DNA of 50,785 nt, taken from contig JACRCE010000031.1 in assembly GCA_016213015.1 (NCBI GenBank), positions 1-50,785 of the forward strand, written 5' to 3'. Made by a program: the position numbers and the translations under genes. Positions 8,449 to 16,188 of the stretch are shown piece after piece (positions within the stretch are counted from its first letter, which is position 1; every line of letters begins with the position of its first letter). The notes beneath the pieces were generated by a model that saw nothing but the letters and a program-made list of their open reading frames with translations, made no database searches and was not told the origin of the DNA. This DNA comes from Deltaproteobacteria bacterium. Lineage in GTDB: Bacteria > Desulfobacterota > GWC2-55-46.

Positions 8449-8670
8449 ATGAAGATATATACATATTCACAGGCGAGAGAGAAACTGGCGGACATCATGG
8501 AAGAGTCCAAGAACGAAGAGGTTGTCATTCGCCGGAGGAAAGGCGATCTGTTTTCCATTGCGCCTAAGACGCCGTCTCGCCGCTCTCCCTTTGACGTGCC
8601 ATGCTTGAGTAAAAAGATTGCACGGAAAGATATATTAGCGGCGATACGCGAATCCAGAAAACGGGCATAG
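8449..8670 (+). CDS. Phd/YefM-like antitoxin, no toxin partner
   Basis: A 73-residue protein beginning MKIYTYSQAREKLADIMEES, the N-terminal pattern of Phd/YefM-type antitoxins, which bind DNA and neutralise a toxin. The motif VVIRRRKGDLFSI continues the fold, and the C-terminal part would be the toxin-binding tail. It starts 3 nt after the upstream gene. No toxin gene follows: the next 40 nt lead to the convergent larE. It is probably an orphan antitoxin or the remainder of a lost pair. Confidence 0.75.
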   Translation: MKIYTYSQAREKLADIMEESKNEEVVIRRRKGDLFSIAPKTPSRRSPFDVPCLSKKIARKDILAAIRESRKRA

Positions 8671-8712
8671 CCGATGTAACGCGCCGCCGCCCGATTCATC
8701 AATCCATCCGCC

Positions 8713-9591
8713 TCAGCCGCCCTTGGCCTTGAGCGCCTCGTTCATGCTCCCTGATCGGAAGCCTTGAAGGTCGAGGGTTACATAGATAAAGCCTATCTTC
8801 TTGAAGCCGTCCACCACCTTCTCTCTCACGGCCTCGTCGAGGAAGGACCTCATGGAGATCAAGTCGGCCTCTATCCGCGCCACGTCGTTGTGATACCTTA
8901 CCCTGAACTGATAAAACCCGAGCGAGCGCAAGAGGTCTTCGGCCTTGCCGACCTTGCCCAACCGCTCCTCCGTAATGGCCGTTCCATACGGAAAGCGGCT
9001 CGACAGGCAGGCCGCGCTCGGCTTGTTCCACGTCGGCAGTCCAAGCTCCCTGCTGAGGAACCGTATCTCGTCTTTAGTAAGTCCAACGTCGAGCAACGGG
9101 CTTCTTACCCCAAGCTCGACAGCGGCGGCCTTGCCGGGTCGATAGTCCATTGCGTCGTCCGCGTTAGAGCCGTCCACAACGGTCTCGAAACCAAGGGATG
9201 CGGCCTGTTCAAAGGAAATCTTGAAGAGTTCGCTCTTGCAGTAGTAGCATCGTTTGTCGGTATTGTCGGCAAAGTTGGGTATCTCAAGCTCGTTTGACTC
9301 TACTATTATATGGCGCGCGCCGATCTGAACGGCAAGCCTTTTTGCGGCCTCGAACTCATGCTCAGGATAGGTGGGCGACGTCGCGGTAATAGCCCCAGCC
9401 TTTGCGCCGAGCACGTCCACAACGGTTTTAAGGAGGAATGTCGAGTCAACGCCGCCTGAAAAGGCCGCGAGCACCGAACGCATGGAGCGAATAAGGACTA
9501 TGAGCTTGGTCTGTTTTTCATGAGCTGAGGCCGATATATCCGCGTCAAAGACGAAGCCCCCGTGAATCACCTCTTGAACCCCTTTCAGCAT
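8713..9591 (-). CDS. larE: LarE-type ATP-dependent sulfur transferase
   Basis: PP-loop enzyme related to LarE, which activates a pyridinium carboxylate with ATP and inserts sulfur during synthesis of the nickel-pincer cofactor of lactate racemase. Its 292 residues carry the PP-loop SGGVDST (45-51), TSPTYPEHEF, RCYYCKSELF, DGSNADD and AACLSSRFPYG. The cysteine in ACLSSR corresponds to the sulfur-donor or cluster position in known LarE. No larB, larC or larA is in the window, so the end product is uncertain. It overlaps the upstream PP-loop gene by 7 nt, implying translational coupling. Confidence 0.88.
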   Translation of the reverse strand: MLKGVQEVIHGGFVFDADISASAHEKQTKLIVLIRSMRSVLAAFSGGVDSTFLLKTVVDVLGAKAGAITATSPTYPEHEFEAAKRLAVQIGARHIIVESNELEIPNFADNTDKRCYYCKSELFKISFEQAASLGFETVVDGSNADDAMDYRPGKAAAVELGVRSPLLDVGLTKDEIRFLSRELGLPTWNKPSAACLSSRFPYGTAITEERLGKVGKAEDLLRSLGFYQFRVRYHNDVARIEADLISMRSFLDEAVREKVVDGFKKIGFIYVTLDLQGFRSGSMNEALKAKGG

Positions 9592-10604
9592 ACCCGCGCC
9601 CCTTCAGCCGACTCGTCGCTTATCGGCGTGTTCACCTCGAATGAGAACGTTTCTCCTCCGTCCACGGTTGCCCTGATCATGCCCTTTGCAATACCCTTGC
9701 CGGAGGAGTATTTGAGTATCAACCCTGCGGCAAACTGCAAAGCCCCGTTCCCTTGCGTTGAGGCCACGATCGCCACAGGCCCCGGAAAATCGTCCGGTTC
9801 CACAAGGGTTTGACCGGACTGGATAAGGGATTTAAGCCTTTCGTTGTCGGATGCGTCCCTGCCGACGATCACCTTGACGCCGTTGAAGCGGAAGTGCCTG
9901 CCCGCGCGCAGTATCGAGAGATCTTTTTTCGTAAGGGTAAACTCCGGTTTGTTGTCGAGAAGGTCTTTGACCTTCTTGGAAAATATCTTGTCCGTAAGAA
10001 GACATCCGCCTGAGGGACACGGGTAGTCGTTTACGCCAAGGTCATCGGCAAGCGCCATCTGCTCTTTCCTGCTCCTACCCTCAATTGCCGGAAGCCTTGA
10101 GCGGTCGACAAGACCTTCAATCTCAGGTTTTGTAGGCTCAAGGTGTTGGGCGCAAAGTGGTCTCAGGATAAGCCCCTCGAGGCCGCTCTCGCGCTCTATG
10201 ACCCTGAAGGCGTCCTTCCTCTGGCTCATGGGTCTCTGGCCTAAGACCTCGCCGGTTATGATGAAGGATGCGCCTATCTCTTCCATGTACTTCTTTGCGG
10301 CCCTGAACATGTAGATGCGGCAGTCAACGCACGGGTTTATGCCCTTGCCGTAACCGTGGCGCGGCCTTCTTACTATCTCCATGTAATCGAGGCCCTTTAC
10401 CAGCGTCTTGATGGGTATGCCGAACTCAACGGCAACCCTTCCTGCCTCGCTCTTACAGCCGCCTTCCTTTGCGCCGTTGCTCGTGCAGGTGCAAAAGGCG
10501 GACGTGAAGTTGAGCGCATGCACCTCTATACCCTGCTCGATCATCAATTTCACGGCAAGCGTCGAGTCAAGCCCGCCTGATAAAAGTGCGATTGCCTTTG
10601 TCAT
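9585..10604 (-). CDS. PP-loop tRNA thiolation-like protein with C-terminal NFACT-R-like domain
   Basis: A 339-residue cytoplasmic protein. The ATP pyrophosphatase loop SGGLDST is at 9-15, followed by cysteine-rich segments (AFCTCTSNG, NPCVDCRIYMFRAAK, DYPCPSGGCLLTD) and FIITGEVLGQRPMSQ. This pattern is found in MnmA/ThiI-like tRNA thiouridine enzymes. Around residues 230-265, LRAGRHFRFNGVKVIVGRDASDNERL resembles an NFACT-R (DUF814) domain. The substrate is not determined by sequence. It forms a two-gene operon with larE, suggesting shared sulfur-transfer chemistry. Confidence 0.78.
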   Translation of the reverse strand: MTKAIALLSGGLDSTLAVKLMIEQGIEVHALNFTSAFCTCTSNGAKEGGCKSEAGRVAVEFGIPIKTLVKGLDYMEIVRRPRHGYGKGINPCVDCRIYMFRAAKKYMEEIGASFIITGEVLGQRPMSQRKDAFRVIERESGLEGLILRPLCAQHLEPTKPEIEGLVDRSRLPAIEGRSRKEQMALADDLGVNDYPCPSGGCLLTDKIFSKKVKDLLDNKPEFTLTKKDLSILRAGRHFRFNGVKVIVGRDASDNERLKSLIQSGQTLVEPDDFPGPVAIVASTQGNGALQFAAGLILKYSSGKGIAKGMIRATVDGGETFSFEVNTPISDESAEGARVC

Positions 10605-10700
10605 AGTCCTTCGACTCCCGTTCTTCAGTTAAGGTATACATCCTTATACTTCCACAATATGATATTATACCGATTGCAGACCAAGGAGGCAAGTTGCTTG

Positions 10701-11651
10701 ATGCGCCGCATGTTTTTCAGGATATGTCTTGCCGTGTTTTTCATTGCCGCGTCGTTTTCCGGCTGTATTGCCTTTGCCGCGGACGGCATAACGGGATTGA
10801 AGGCGATATTCGAGCCGATTACGGATAAGGCAGAGGCTCGCCGCGTGCTCATCGCCATCAGGGAGTTTGAGCGCTCGTCGAAAAAATGGCGTCTTGCGGT
10901 AGACCCTGAGACCTTTGAGACGATCATCCTGCCTGTCCACGACACGGCAAGAACGGACGACTCGGCATGGAAGGATACGCCTTTCATCAGGGCGCTTGAG
11001 ATATACAATGCGCGGCCTCAAGGGATCACCAACAACGGCGTTATCGCGGGAAACGCGGATGGCGTTTTTCTTACAGTGGACCTGTGCCCGTCAAAAAAGG
11101 CGTTCGACCGCGAGATGTTCACGAGGACGATCAAGGCCGCTGGAGGGCATGGCGCGCCCGTAGCCATAGCGATAAGCGGGTTATGGATCGAAAGGCACAA
11201 GGCTCAATTCGATTGGCTCATGGACAAGGCAAGGGAAGGGGCGCTCAGGATAACATGGGTCAATCATTCCTTTACCCATCCGTTCGACCCTGAAAGGCCG
11301 CTTGAGGAAAACTTCCTTCTGACCGACGGCGTTGACTTTGAAAAGGAGGTCCTTGAAACAGAGAGGTTGCTGCTTGAACGCGGCCTCATGCCTTCGCCGT
11401 TCTTCAGATTTCCAGGGCTTGTCTCGGACGAGAGACTGCACTCGCGCCTTAAAGCCATGTCCCTTATCCCGATAGGCGCGAACGCTTGGCTGGCAAAGGG
11501 CGAGAGACCCAAAACCGGCTCGATCATCCTCGTGCACGGCAACGGCAACGAGCCGGACGGGATAAAAAGGCTGTATGAATATTACGACGCGAGCACGGGC
11601 AAGGCGAGGCTCCTGCCGTTAAGAGAGGCGTTTACCGGTGTCGTTGATTAA
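10701..11651 (+). CDS. Exported polysaccharide deacetylase-like (NodB fold) protein
   Basis: The protein begins MRRMFFRICLAVFFIAASFS, a clear signal peptide with a possible cleavage after AFA. The mature part contains VFLTVDLCPSKK, NHSFTHPF and FFRFPGL, which correspond to the metal-binding Asp, the His-x-x-x-His motif and the Arg-Pro motif of NodB-like deacetylases. It has 316 residues if started at ATG 10701; the frame also contains upstream starts from 10659. AGGAGG lies 11 nt before the ATG. Expected to act on a surface or cell-wall glycan in the periplasm. The substrate is unknown. Confidence 0.8.
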   Translation: MRRMFFRICLAVFFIAASFSGCIAFAADGITGLKAIFEPITDKAEARRVLIAIREFERSSKKWRLAVDPETFETIILPVHDTARTDDSAWKDTPFIRALEIYNARPQGITNNGVIAGNADGVFLTVDLCPSKKAFDREMFTRTIKAAGGHGAPVAIAISGLWIERHKAQFDWLMDKAREGALRITWVNHSFTHPFDPERPLEENFLLTDGVDFEKEVLETERLLLERGLMPSPFFRFPGLVSDERLHSRLKAMSLIPIGANAWLAKGERPKTGSIILVHGNGNEPDGIKRLYEYYDASTGKARLLPLREAFTGVVD

Positions 11652-11678
11652 CCGCTTTTATTCTGATACGATTAAATA

Positions 11679-12107
11679 ATGGAAGAAACAGGCGTCGTGA
11701 TCGAGGAGCACAAAAATACCGTCATCATCAAGGCGTCAAGGAGTTCGTCGTGCGACAGTTGCGCCTCCAAAAAGTCATGCCACGGCGGAGGCGGCGAGGA
11801 CGTGCTCATCGAGGCCGATAACTTCGTCGGCGCACACACAGGGGATCATGTGGTGTTCAGCGTCAGCGCATCAAGCGTGATGAAGGCGGGCGTGCTCATC
11901 TACCTTGTGCCGATACTGAGTTTTATCGCAGGCGTGGTAATCGGGCAGGTCGTCGCTGCTCGCCTGTTTCCCGGATATAACGCGGACCTCGTCGCGGGCG
12001 TATCCGGCGCGATATTCCTCGCCGTCGCATTCATCGGCCTCAAGCTCTACAACAGGAGCGTTGAAAGGGGCGGCGCATTGAGACCGCGCGTCATGCGGGT
12101 GGTCTGA
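11679..12107 (+). CDS. rseC: RseC/MucC-family membrane protein
   Basis: A 142-residue inner-membrane protein of the SoxR-reducing/RseC family (PF04246). A short N-terminal cytoplasmic domain has the cysteine motif SCDSCASKKSCHGG (about 24-37), which may bind an iron-sulfur cluster. Two transmembrane helices follow (about 68-90 and 100-122). Family members act in sigma-E control or as partners of Rnf-type complexes; the role here is not shown by context. The next gene, smpB, starts 1 nt after the stop. Confidence 0.86.
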   Translation: MEETGVVIEEHKNTVIIKASRSSSCDSCASKKSCHGGGGEDVLIEADNFVGAHTGDHVVFSVSASSVMKAGVLIYLVPILSFIAGVVIGQVVAARLFPGYNADLVAGVSGAIFLAVAFIGLKLYNRSVERGGALRPRVMRVV

Positions 12108-12108
12108 G

Positions 12109-12567
12109 GTGGAGTCCATCTGCCGGAACAAAAAGGCTTACCACGATTATTTCATCCTTGAGACGGTCGAGGCCGGCATCATGCTTAACGGCTCCGAGGT
12201 GAAATCCTTAAGGGACGGCAAGGCGAATCTCAAGGACAGCTACGCAAGGGTAAAGGACGACGAGGTCTTTCTCGTCAACTTCCACATCAGCCAATACGCC
12301 AGAGCCGACGGCTTCACGCGCGACGCCCCGGACAGGACCCGTAAACTCCTCCTCCATAAAAGAGAGATCATCAAGCTTGCCGGAAAGGCGCGCGAAAAGG
12401 GCTGCACCATCGTGCCGACGAAGGTCTATTTCAAGAACGGCAGGGCCAAGGTCGAGCTTGCGCTTGCCAAGGGCAAGACCTTCTACGACAAACGCGAGTC
12501 GGAAAAGAAAAAGGACGTCCAGCGCGAGATGGGGAAGGCGATCAAGTCGAGAAAGACGTCGGGTTGA
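12109..12567 (+). CDS. smpB: SsrA-binding protein SmpB
   Basis: tmRNA-binding protein of trans-translation, which rescues stalled ribosomes. At 152 residues it matches the family, with AYHDYFILE, the core GIMLNGSEVKSLRDGKANLKD and the C-terminal KTFYDKRESEKKKD tail that enters the decoding centre. The start is GTG at 12109, right after the rseC stop; the N-terminus MESICRNKKAYHDY supports it. The tmRNA gene itself is not visible nearby. Confidence 0.96.
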   Translation: MESICRNKKAYHDYFILETVEAGIMLNGSEVKSLRDGKANLKDSYARVKDDEVFLVNFHISQYARADGFTRDAPDRTRKLLLHKREIIKLAGKAREKGCTIVPTKVYFKNGRAKVELALAKGKTFYDKRESEKKKDVQREMGKAIKSRKTSG

Positions 12568-12660
12568 GCGTTCTTGCCTTACGTTCAACGTCCCCTGAGC
12601 CGCCCTCCTTGACATGGATGGCAGCAAAAAAGCTCCTCCCCTTTTTTCAAGCCTGCCTAA

Positions 12661-12688
12661 GCCTGCCCTCGAATGTCTCTATCGAGGG
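12661..12688. repeat. Family G hairpin (copy 3)
   Basis: A 28-bp unit GCCTGC-CCTCGA-ATGTCTCTA-TCGAGGG. The stem CCCTCGA/TCGAGGG encloses a loop of about nine bases. It matches two copies at 15967-15994 and 16021-16048, with paired base changes in the stem. A second, partial TATCGAGGGG follows directly. It lies in the 190-bp gap between smpB and fprA. Confidence 0.75.
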
Positions 12689-12722
12689 AATGTTTATATC
12701 GAGGGGTACGGTAAGGGTGGGG

Positions 12723-12750
12723 TTGCATACCGCTGTTTTCGGGCTATACT
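12723..12750 (+). promoter_or_regulatory. Sigma-70-type promoter of fprA, possibly leaderless
   Basis: TTGCAT (12723-12728) and TATACT (12745-12750) are separated by 16 bp. The expected transcription start falls at about 12757-12758, which is the A of the fprA ATG. No ribosome-binding site lies between, so the message may be leaderless. Confidence 0.5.
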
Positions 12751-12757
12751 CTACTCC

Positions 12758-13933
12758 ATGACACTACGCAAGATAACGGATGGCGTTTTTTGGGCAGGGG
12801 CGATCGACTGGTCGAGGCGGCTCTTCGATTCGCTGATACCGTTGCCGGACGGAACGAGCTACAACGCCTATCTCGTGAATGGAGAGGAAAAGACCGCGCT
12901 CATAGACACGGTTGACCCTTCCAAGACGCATATACTCATGGAGTATCTTGAGGATGTGCCGACGCTTGATTTTATAGTCTCTCAGCACGCCGAACAGGAC
13001 CATTCAGGCGCGATACCGGCGGTGCTTGAGAAGTATCCGTCCGCAGAGCTTCTGGCATCTCAAAGGGCAATCCCCCTGCTTTCAAGCCATCTTGGCATAT
13101 CCGAAGACCGCATACATGCGGTAGGCGACAAGGAGAGGCTCTCCCTCGGCTCAAAGACCCTTGAGTTCATCAACACGCCGTGGGTGCACTGGCCTGAAAC
13201 CATGTCAACGTATCTCATCGAGGATAAGATACTGTTCACCTGCGACCTTTTCGGTTCGCACCTTGCGGTATCGGGGCTGGATGAGCCGGATTTTTCCAAG
13301 GTCTCAGAGGCGGCCAAGCGGTACTACGCCGAGGTGATGATGCCCTTTCGCGGCCAGATACGAAAACATATCGAAAGGTTCGCCGGATACGAAGTCAAGA
13401 TTATCGCTCCGAGCCACGGCCCCATACACTTCGACACCGAGCGCATCATGCGGAGCCACTTGGAATGGATATCGGATGGCAACGCCGATTCGGTTGTCAT
13501 TGCGTATGCCTCCATGCACGGCTCAACCGAGACGATGGCGCTGCGCCTTACAGAGGCGCTGTCAACAAGGGGAGTCAAGGTTGAACTGTTCAACCTCGCC
13601 GTCGCCGATACCGGCAAGTTCGCCATGTCGCTCGTTGACGCGGCGACGCTCGTCATCGGCTCTCCCATAGTCCTTACCGGCGCTCATCCGCTCGTCATGG
13701 GAGCCGCGTTCATGGCGAACGCATTGAAGCCAAAGGTCAAAAACGCCTGCGTCATCGGCTCTTACGGCTGGGGCGGCAAGATGGCGGAACAGATAACCGG
13801 GGCGCTCTCAGGCTTGTCCCTCGACTGGCTTCCTCCTGTTCTCATTAAAGGCAAACCAACCGAGGCCGATTATAAGGCCCTTGATGAGCTTGCCGTTGCA
13901 ATTGAGGCAAGACATAGGCGGGCGCGTTCCTGA
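12758..13933 (+). CDS. fprA: FprA-type flavodiiron protein
   Basis: Cytoplasmic oxygen or nitric oxide reductase that protects anaerobes. The N-terminal metallo-beta-lactamase-like domain has the diiron ligands in HAEQDHSG, TPWVHWPET, CDLFGSHL and APSHGPIHF. The C-terminal flavodoxin domain binds FMN through ASMHGSTETMA. The 391 residues are typical of a two-domain FprA; there is no rubredoxin fusion. The frame is open back to 12614, but MTLRKITDGVFWAG at 12758 is the conserved N-terminus, and it coincides with the predicted transcription start. Confidence 0.95.
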   Translation: MTLRKITDGVFWAGAIDWSRRLFDSLIPLPDGTSYNAYLVNGEEKTALIDTVDPSKTHILMEYLEDVPTLDFIVSQHAEQDHSGAIPAVLEKYPSAELLASQRAIPLLSSHLGISEDRIHAVGDKERLSLGSKTLEFINTPWVHWPETMSTYLIEDKILFTCDLFGSHLAVSGLDEPDFSKVSEAAKRYYAEVMMPFRGQIRKHIERFAGYEVKIIAPSHGPIHFDTERIMRSHLEWISDGNADSVVIAYASMHGSTETMALRLTEALSTRGVKVELFNLAVADTGKFAMSLVDAATLVIGSPIVLTGAHPLVMGAAFMANALKPKVKNACVIGSYGWGGKMAEQITGALSGLSLDWLPPVLIKGKPTEADYKALDELAVAIEARHRRARS

Positions 13934-13983
13934 AACGTTTCTAAAAAACCATCCCATTGCCGCCGCATAAACGCAAAAACATC

Positions 13984-14012
13984 TTGCAGACTCTTTCTTA
14001 TGATGATAGTAT
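13984..14012 (+). promoter_or_regulatory. Promoter of tRNA-Phe
   Basis: TTGCAG at 13984-13989 and TAGTAT at 14007-14012, spacing 17 bp. The implied start near 14019 leaves a leader of about 20 nt before the tRNA. Confidence 0.6.
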
Positions 14013-14040
14013 GCACAGTGCGTTTGGCTCGGATTCTTAC

Positions 14041-14116
<76 letters not shown>

Positions 14117-14124
14117 GTAAAATC

Positions 14125-14170
14125 AAGGGGTTTGTCGCCTATCCATGTTCGGCGCCAAACCCCTTTTGTT
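14125..14170 (+). terminator. Rho-independent terminator after tRNA-Phe
   Basis: The stem AAGGGGTTTG (14125-14134) pairs with CAAACCCCTT (14156-14165). The T-rich tail TTTTGTTTT follows. It lies between two converging units and may also end the minus-strand transcript. Confidence 0.7.
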
Positions 14171-14185
14171 TTCATAGATACCGAT

Positions 14186-15139
14186 TTATCCCGCTGCTGC
14201 CGCGCCCCTTTTCACCCTCGCCTCGAAGTAGGCAACGGTTTTTTTCAGCCCCTCTTCAAGTTGTATCGTCGGGGCCCAGCCCAGCGCCTTCTTTGCAATC
14301 GAGATGTCGGGGCAGCGTTGCGTCGGGTCGTCTTGCGGCAGGGGATTATATGAGAGTTTCGAGCGGCTCTTGGTAAGTCTTATGACCGTCTCGGCAAGCT
14401 CCAAGACCGTAAACTCGCCCGGATTGCCGAGGTTCACCGGGCCAGTGAGTCCGTCGGCGTTCATCAGCCGTATCATGCCTTCGACAAGGTCGTCCACGTA
14501 GCAAAACGACCTCGTCTGAGAGCCTTTCCCGTAAATAGTAATGTCGCGGCCGCATAGCGCCTGCACGATGAAATTGGAGACCACCCTGCCGTCGTTTTCC
14601 AGCATCCTCGGCCCGTAGGTGTTGAATATCCTGACAACCCGTATGTCAACGTCGTTCTGATTGTGGTAGGCGAACATCAGGGTCTCAGCGCACCTCTTGC
14701 CCTCGTCATAACAGGCGCGCGGCCCTATGGGGTTGGCGTTGCCCCAGTAGTCCTCGGTCTGCGGATGCACCTTGGGGTCTCCGTAGACCTCGGAGGTGGA
14801 GGCTTGCAATATCCTCGCCCTCACGCGCTTGGCAAGGCCGAGCATGTTCAGGCTTCCCATGATGTTTGTCTTGATCGTCTTTACGGGATTGTACTGGTAG
14901 TGAACCGGAGAGGCCGGACAGGCCAGGTTGTAAATCTGGTCTACTTCAAGCAGGATCGGCTCTGTAACGTCATGCCGCACAAGCTCGAAACAGCGGTTGT
15001 CAATGAGGTGCGCGATGTTTTCCCTTCGTCCGGTGAAAAAATTATCAAGGCAAATCACCTCGTTGCCGTCATCAAGGAGCCTTTCGCACAGATGCGAACC
15101 TATAAAACCAGCCCCGCCGGTAACGAGCACACGTTTCAT
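14186..15139 (-). CDS. uxs: UDP-glucuronate decarboxylase (UDP-xylose synthase)
   Basis: Extended short-chain dehydrogenase that converts UDP-glucuronate to UDP-xylose with bound NAD. The nucleotide fold is GGAGFIGSH (about 8-16). UXS-typical segments follow: [29 protein letters not shown], the catalytic Tyr/Lys in YDEGKR, and [12 protein letters not shown]. The 317 residues match bacterial and cytosolic UXS length. GGAGG lies just upstream of the ATG. It follows korC by 113 nt with a family K hairpin between, so it may have its own transcript. Probable role in glycan or LPS precursors. Confidence 0.9.
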   Translation of the reverse strand: MKRVLVTGGAGFIGSHLCERLLDDGNEVICLDNFFTGRRENIAHLIDNRCFELVRHDVTEPILLEVDQIYNLACPASPVHYQYNPVKTIKTNIMGSLNMLGLAKRVRARILQASTSEVYGDPKVHPQTEDYWGNANPIGPRACYDEGKRCAETLMFAYHNQNDVDIRVVRIFNTYGPRMLENDGRVVSNFIVQALCGRDITIYGKGSQTRSFCYVDDLVEGMIRLMNADGLTGPVNLGNPGEFTVLELAETVIRLTKSRSKLSYNPLPQDDPTQRCPDISIAKKALGWAPTIQLEEGLKKTVAYFEARVKRGAAAAG

Positions 15140-15150
15140 AGCCCTCCTTC

Positions 15151-15188
15151 CCTGCCTTTTTTGAAAAAAAGGCAGGCCAAAAAACTTT
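15151..15188. repeat. Family K hairpin (copy 1)
   Basis: CCTGCCTTTTTT and AAAAAAAGGCAGG form a near-perfect hairpin, followed by CCAAAAAACTTT. A second copy with a compensated stem (CTCACC/GGTGAG) and the same tail lies at 18535-18577. On the minus strand no T-tract follows the stem, so it is not a normal terminator. Confidence 0.65.
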
Positions 15189-15252
15189 ACTTGGGAATGA
15201 ACACCAAGGATAACGAATATTATTTATTGCCCACGCGGCAGAACTTTAGCGT

Positions 15253-15798
15253 TTACTTCAACGCCGCCGCCCTCTCAAAGCCGATTGCAAGCGCCTTCTT
15301 GTTGAGATCGAGGAAGGCCGCGGGCACGCGGGAGAGCACCGACTTTTCAATGGACTCCCTGCTGACTATGCCGGTAAGCTCGGTTATCATTCCAAGGGAG
15401 ATGATGTTGGCGACGATGGTCTTTCCAAGCTCCTTCCTCGCCGTCTCTATGATGGGGAAGCTCAGGAGTCTGAAGCCGCCCTTGGGCAGGGTCTTGACCT
15501 CGTCCGTGTCAACGAGGAGTATGCCGCCCGCCTTAACGTCCTTATAGTACTTGGTGCACGCCTCCTGCGTCATGGCCAACATGCAGTCGATGGAGGTGGA
15601 CTTCGGGTAGTCGATGGGCTGATTGCTGATTATGACCTCTGCCTTTGACGCCCCGCCGCGTGATTCCGGCCCATAGGACTGGCTCTGCACCGCGTTCTTA
15701 TCCTCGTAGATCGACGCGGCCTCGGCCATGATGATGCCCGCAAGTATCATGCCCTGCCCGCCTGAACCGCTGAAACGTATCTCGTATCTTGCGCCCAT
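15253..15798 (-). CDS. korC: 2-oxoglutarate:ferredoxin oxidoreductase, gamma subunit
   Basis: Gamma subunit of a CoA-dependent 2-oxoacid:ferredoxin oxidoreductase; 181 residues with the family start MGARYEIRFSGSGGQGMILAG and the segment YGPESRGGASKAEVIIS. I take the ATG at 15798 because GGAGG stands just upstream and the conserved N-terminus begins there; the longer frame to 15870 adds unconserved residues. It belongs to korDABC but is separated from korB by 387 nt of repeats. In the reductive TCA cycle the enzyme carboxylates succinyl-CoA to 2-oxoglutarate using reduced ferredoxin. Confidence 0.92.
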   Translation of the reverse strand: MGARYEIRFSGSGGQGMILAGIIMAEAASIYEDKNAVQSQSYGPESRGGASKAEVIISNQPIDYPKSTSIDCMLAMTQEACTKYYKDVKAGGILLVDTDEVKTLPKGGFRLLSFPIIETARKELGKTIVANIISLGMITELTGIVSRESIEKSVLSRVPAAFLDLNKKALAIGFERAAALK

Positions 15799-15966
15799 CT
15801 GATGCGGCCTCCTTTGCTTTAACGATAAAATAACGACCTGCTTTGATGTTAAAAAAACCAATATTGACAAAGGCTGTTCAAAAAGTCGCAGATGCGAGGC
15901 GGCAGGGTTCCCATTGCGTCTTTTCTTCTATTGCAATGGGAAGTTGCGACGAATGAGGCGCACGGA

Positions 15967-15994
15967 GCCTGCGCCCGAATGTTTCTATCGGGGG
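15967..15994. repeat. Family G hairpin (copy 1)
   Basis: A 28-bp GCCTGC-stem unit with loop AATGTTTCTAT, nested in repeat B copy 1. Its stem is CCCGA/TCGGG. Confidence 0.7.
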
Positions 15995-16020
15995 TTGTGC
16001 GCCGCTAGTTGAGGAGCACA

Positions 16021-16048
16021 GCCTGCCCCCGAATGTTTTTATCGGGGG
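16021..16048. repeat. Family G hairpin (copy 2)
   Basis: A 28-bp unit with the stem CCCCCGA/TCGGGGG around AATGTTTTTA-type loop bases. It is nested in repeat B copy 1, 26 nt after copy 1 of family G. Confidence 0.7.
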
Positions 16049-16073
16049 AGACAACAAAGCAGATGCGGCTTTT

Positions 16074-16108
16074 GTAATACCAATCGTCTTTATGACGATT
16101 GGTATTAC
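16074..16108. repeat. Perfect 15-bp hairpin between korC and korB
   Basis: GTAATACCAATCGTC (16074-16088) is followed by the loop TTTAT and then the exact complement (16094-16108). There is no T-tract on either side. It is the fourth palindrome stacked in this gap. Confidence 0.75.
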
Positions 16109-16136
16109 CGGTATGGAACAAAGATATCTTTTTAAG

Positions 16137-16188
16137 AGTTCGCCTTATCGCTTCGCGAGCCGGCGAACAACCGGTCAACAGCCTGCTA
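16137..16188. repeat. Family D repeat (copy 1), overlaps korB stop
   Basis: It contains GTTCGCC ... GGCGAAC arms around TTATCGCTTCGCGAGCC, then AACCGGTCAACAGCCTGCTA. Other copies are at 41135-41186 and 44093-44144. The terminal CTA is the korB stop codon (TAG on the minus strand). Confidence 0.8.

Larger units (their letters stand above)
15872..16073. repeat. Family B palindromic repeat with hairpin cassettes (copy 1)
   Basis: The backbone begins GGCTGTTCAAAAAGTCGCAG and ends GACAACAAAGCAGATGCGGC. Inside are a CCCATTGC/GCAATGGG hairpin (about 15911-15941) and two family G hairpins. Copies at 23610-23782 and 50604-50785 share the backbone but carry the family C cassette instead of G. Confidence 0.8.

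Noticed and set aside
12568-12757. tmRNA gene next to smpB
   Set aside because: No tRNA-like ends or tag sequence; the gap holds a family G hairpin and a promoter only.
15151-15177. Family K hairpin as terminator of korC
   Set aside because: The stem is followed by GAAGGAGGG on the minus strand, no T run; better seen as a repeat with a second copy at 18535.
14663-15547. 294-codon plus-strand frame across uxs and korC
   Set aside because: Runs antisense through two conserved genes and the repeat between them.
16074-16108. Perfect hairpin as rho-independent terminator
   Set aside because: Not GC-rich and without a T-tract on either strand; lies inside the kor operon.
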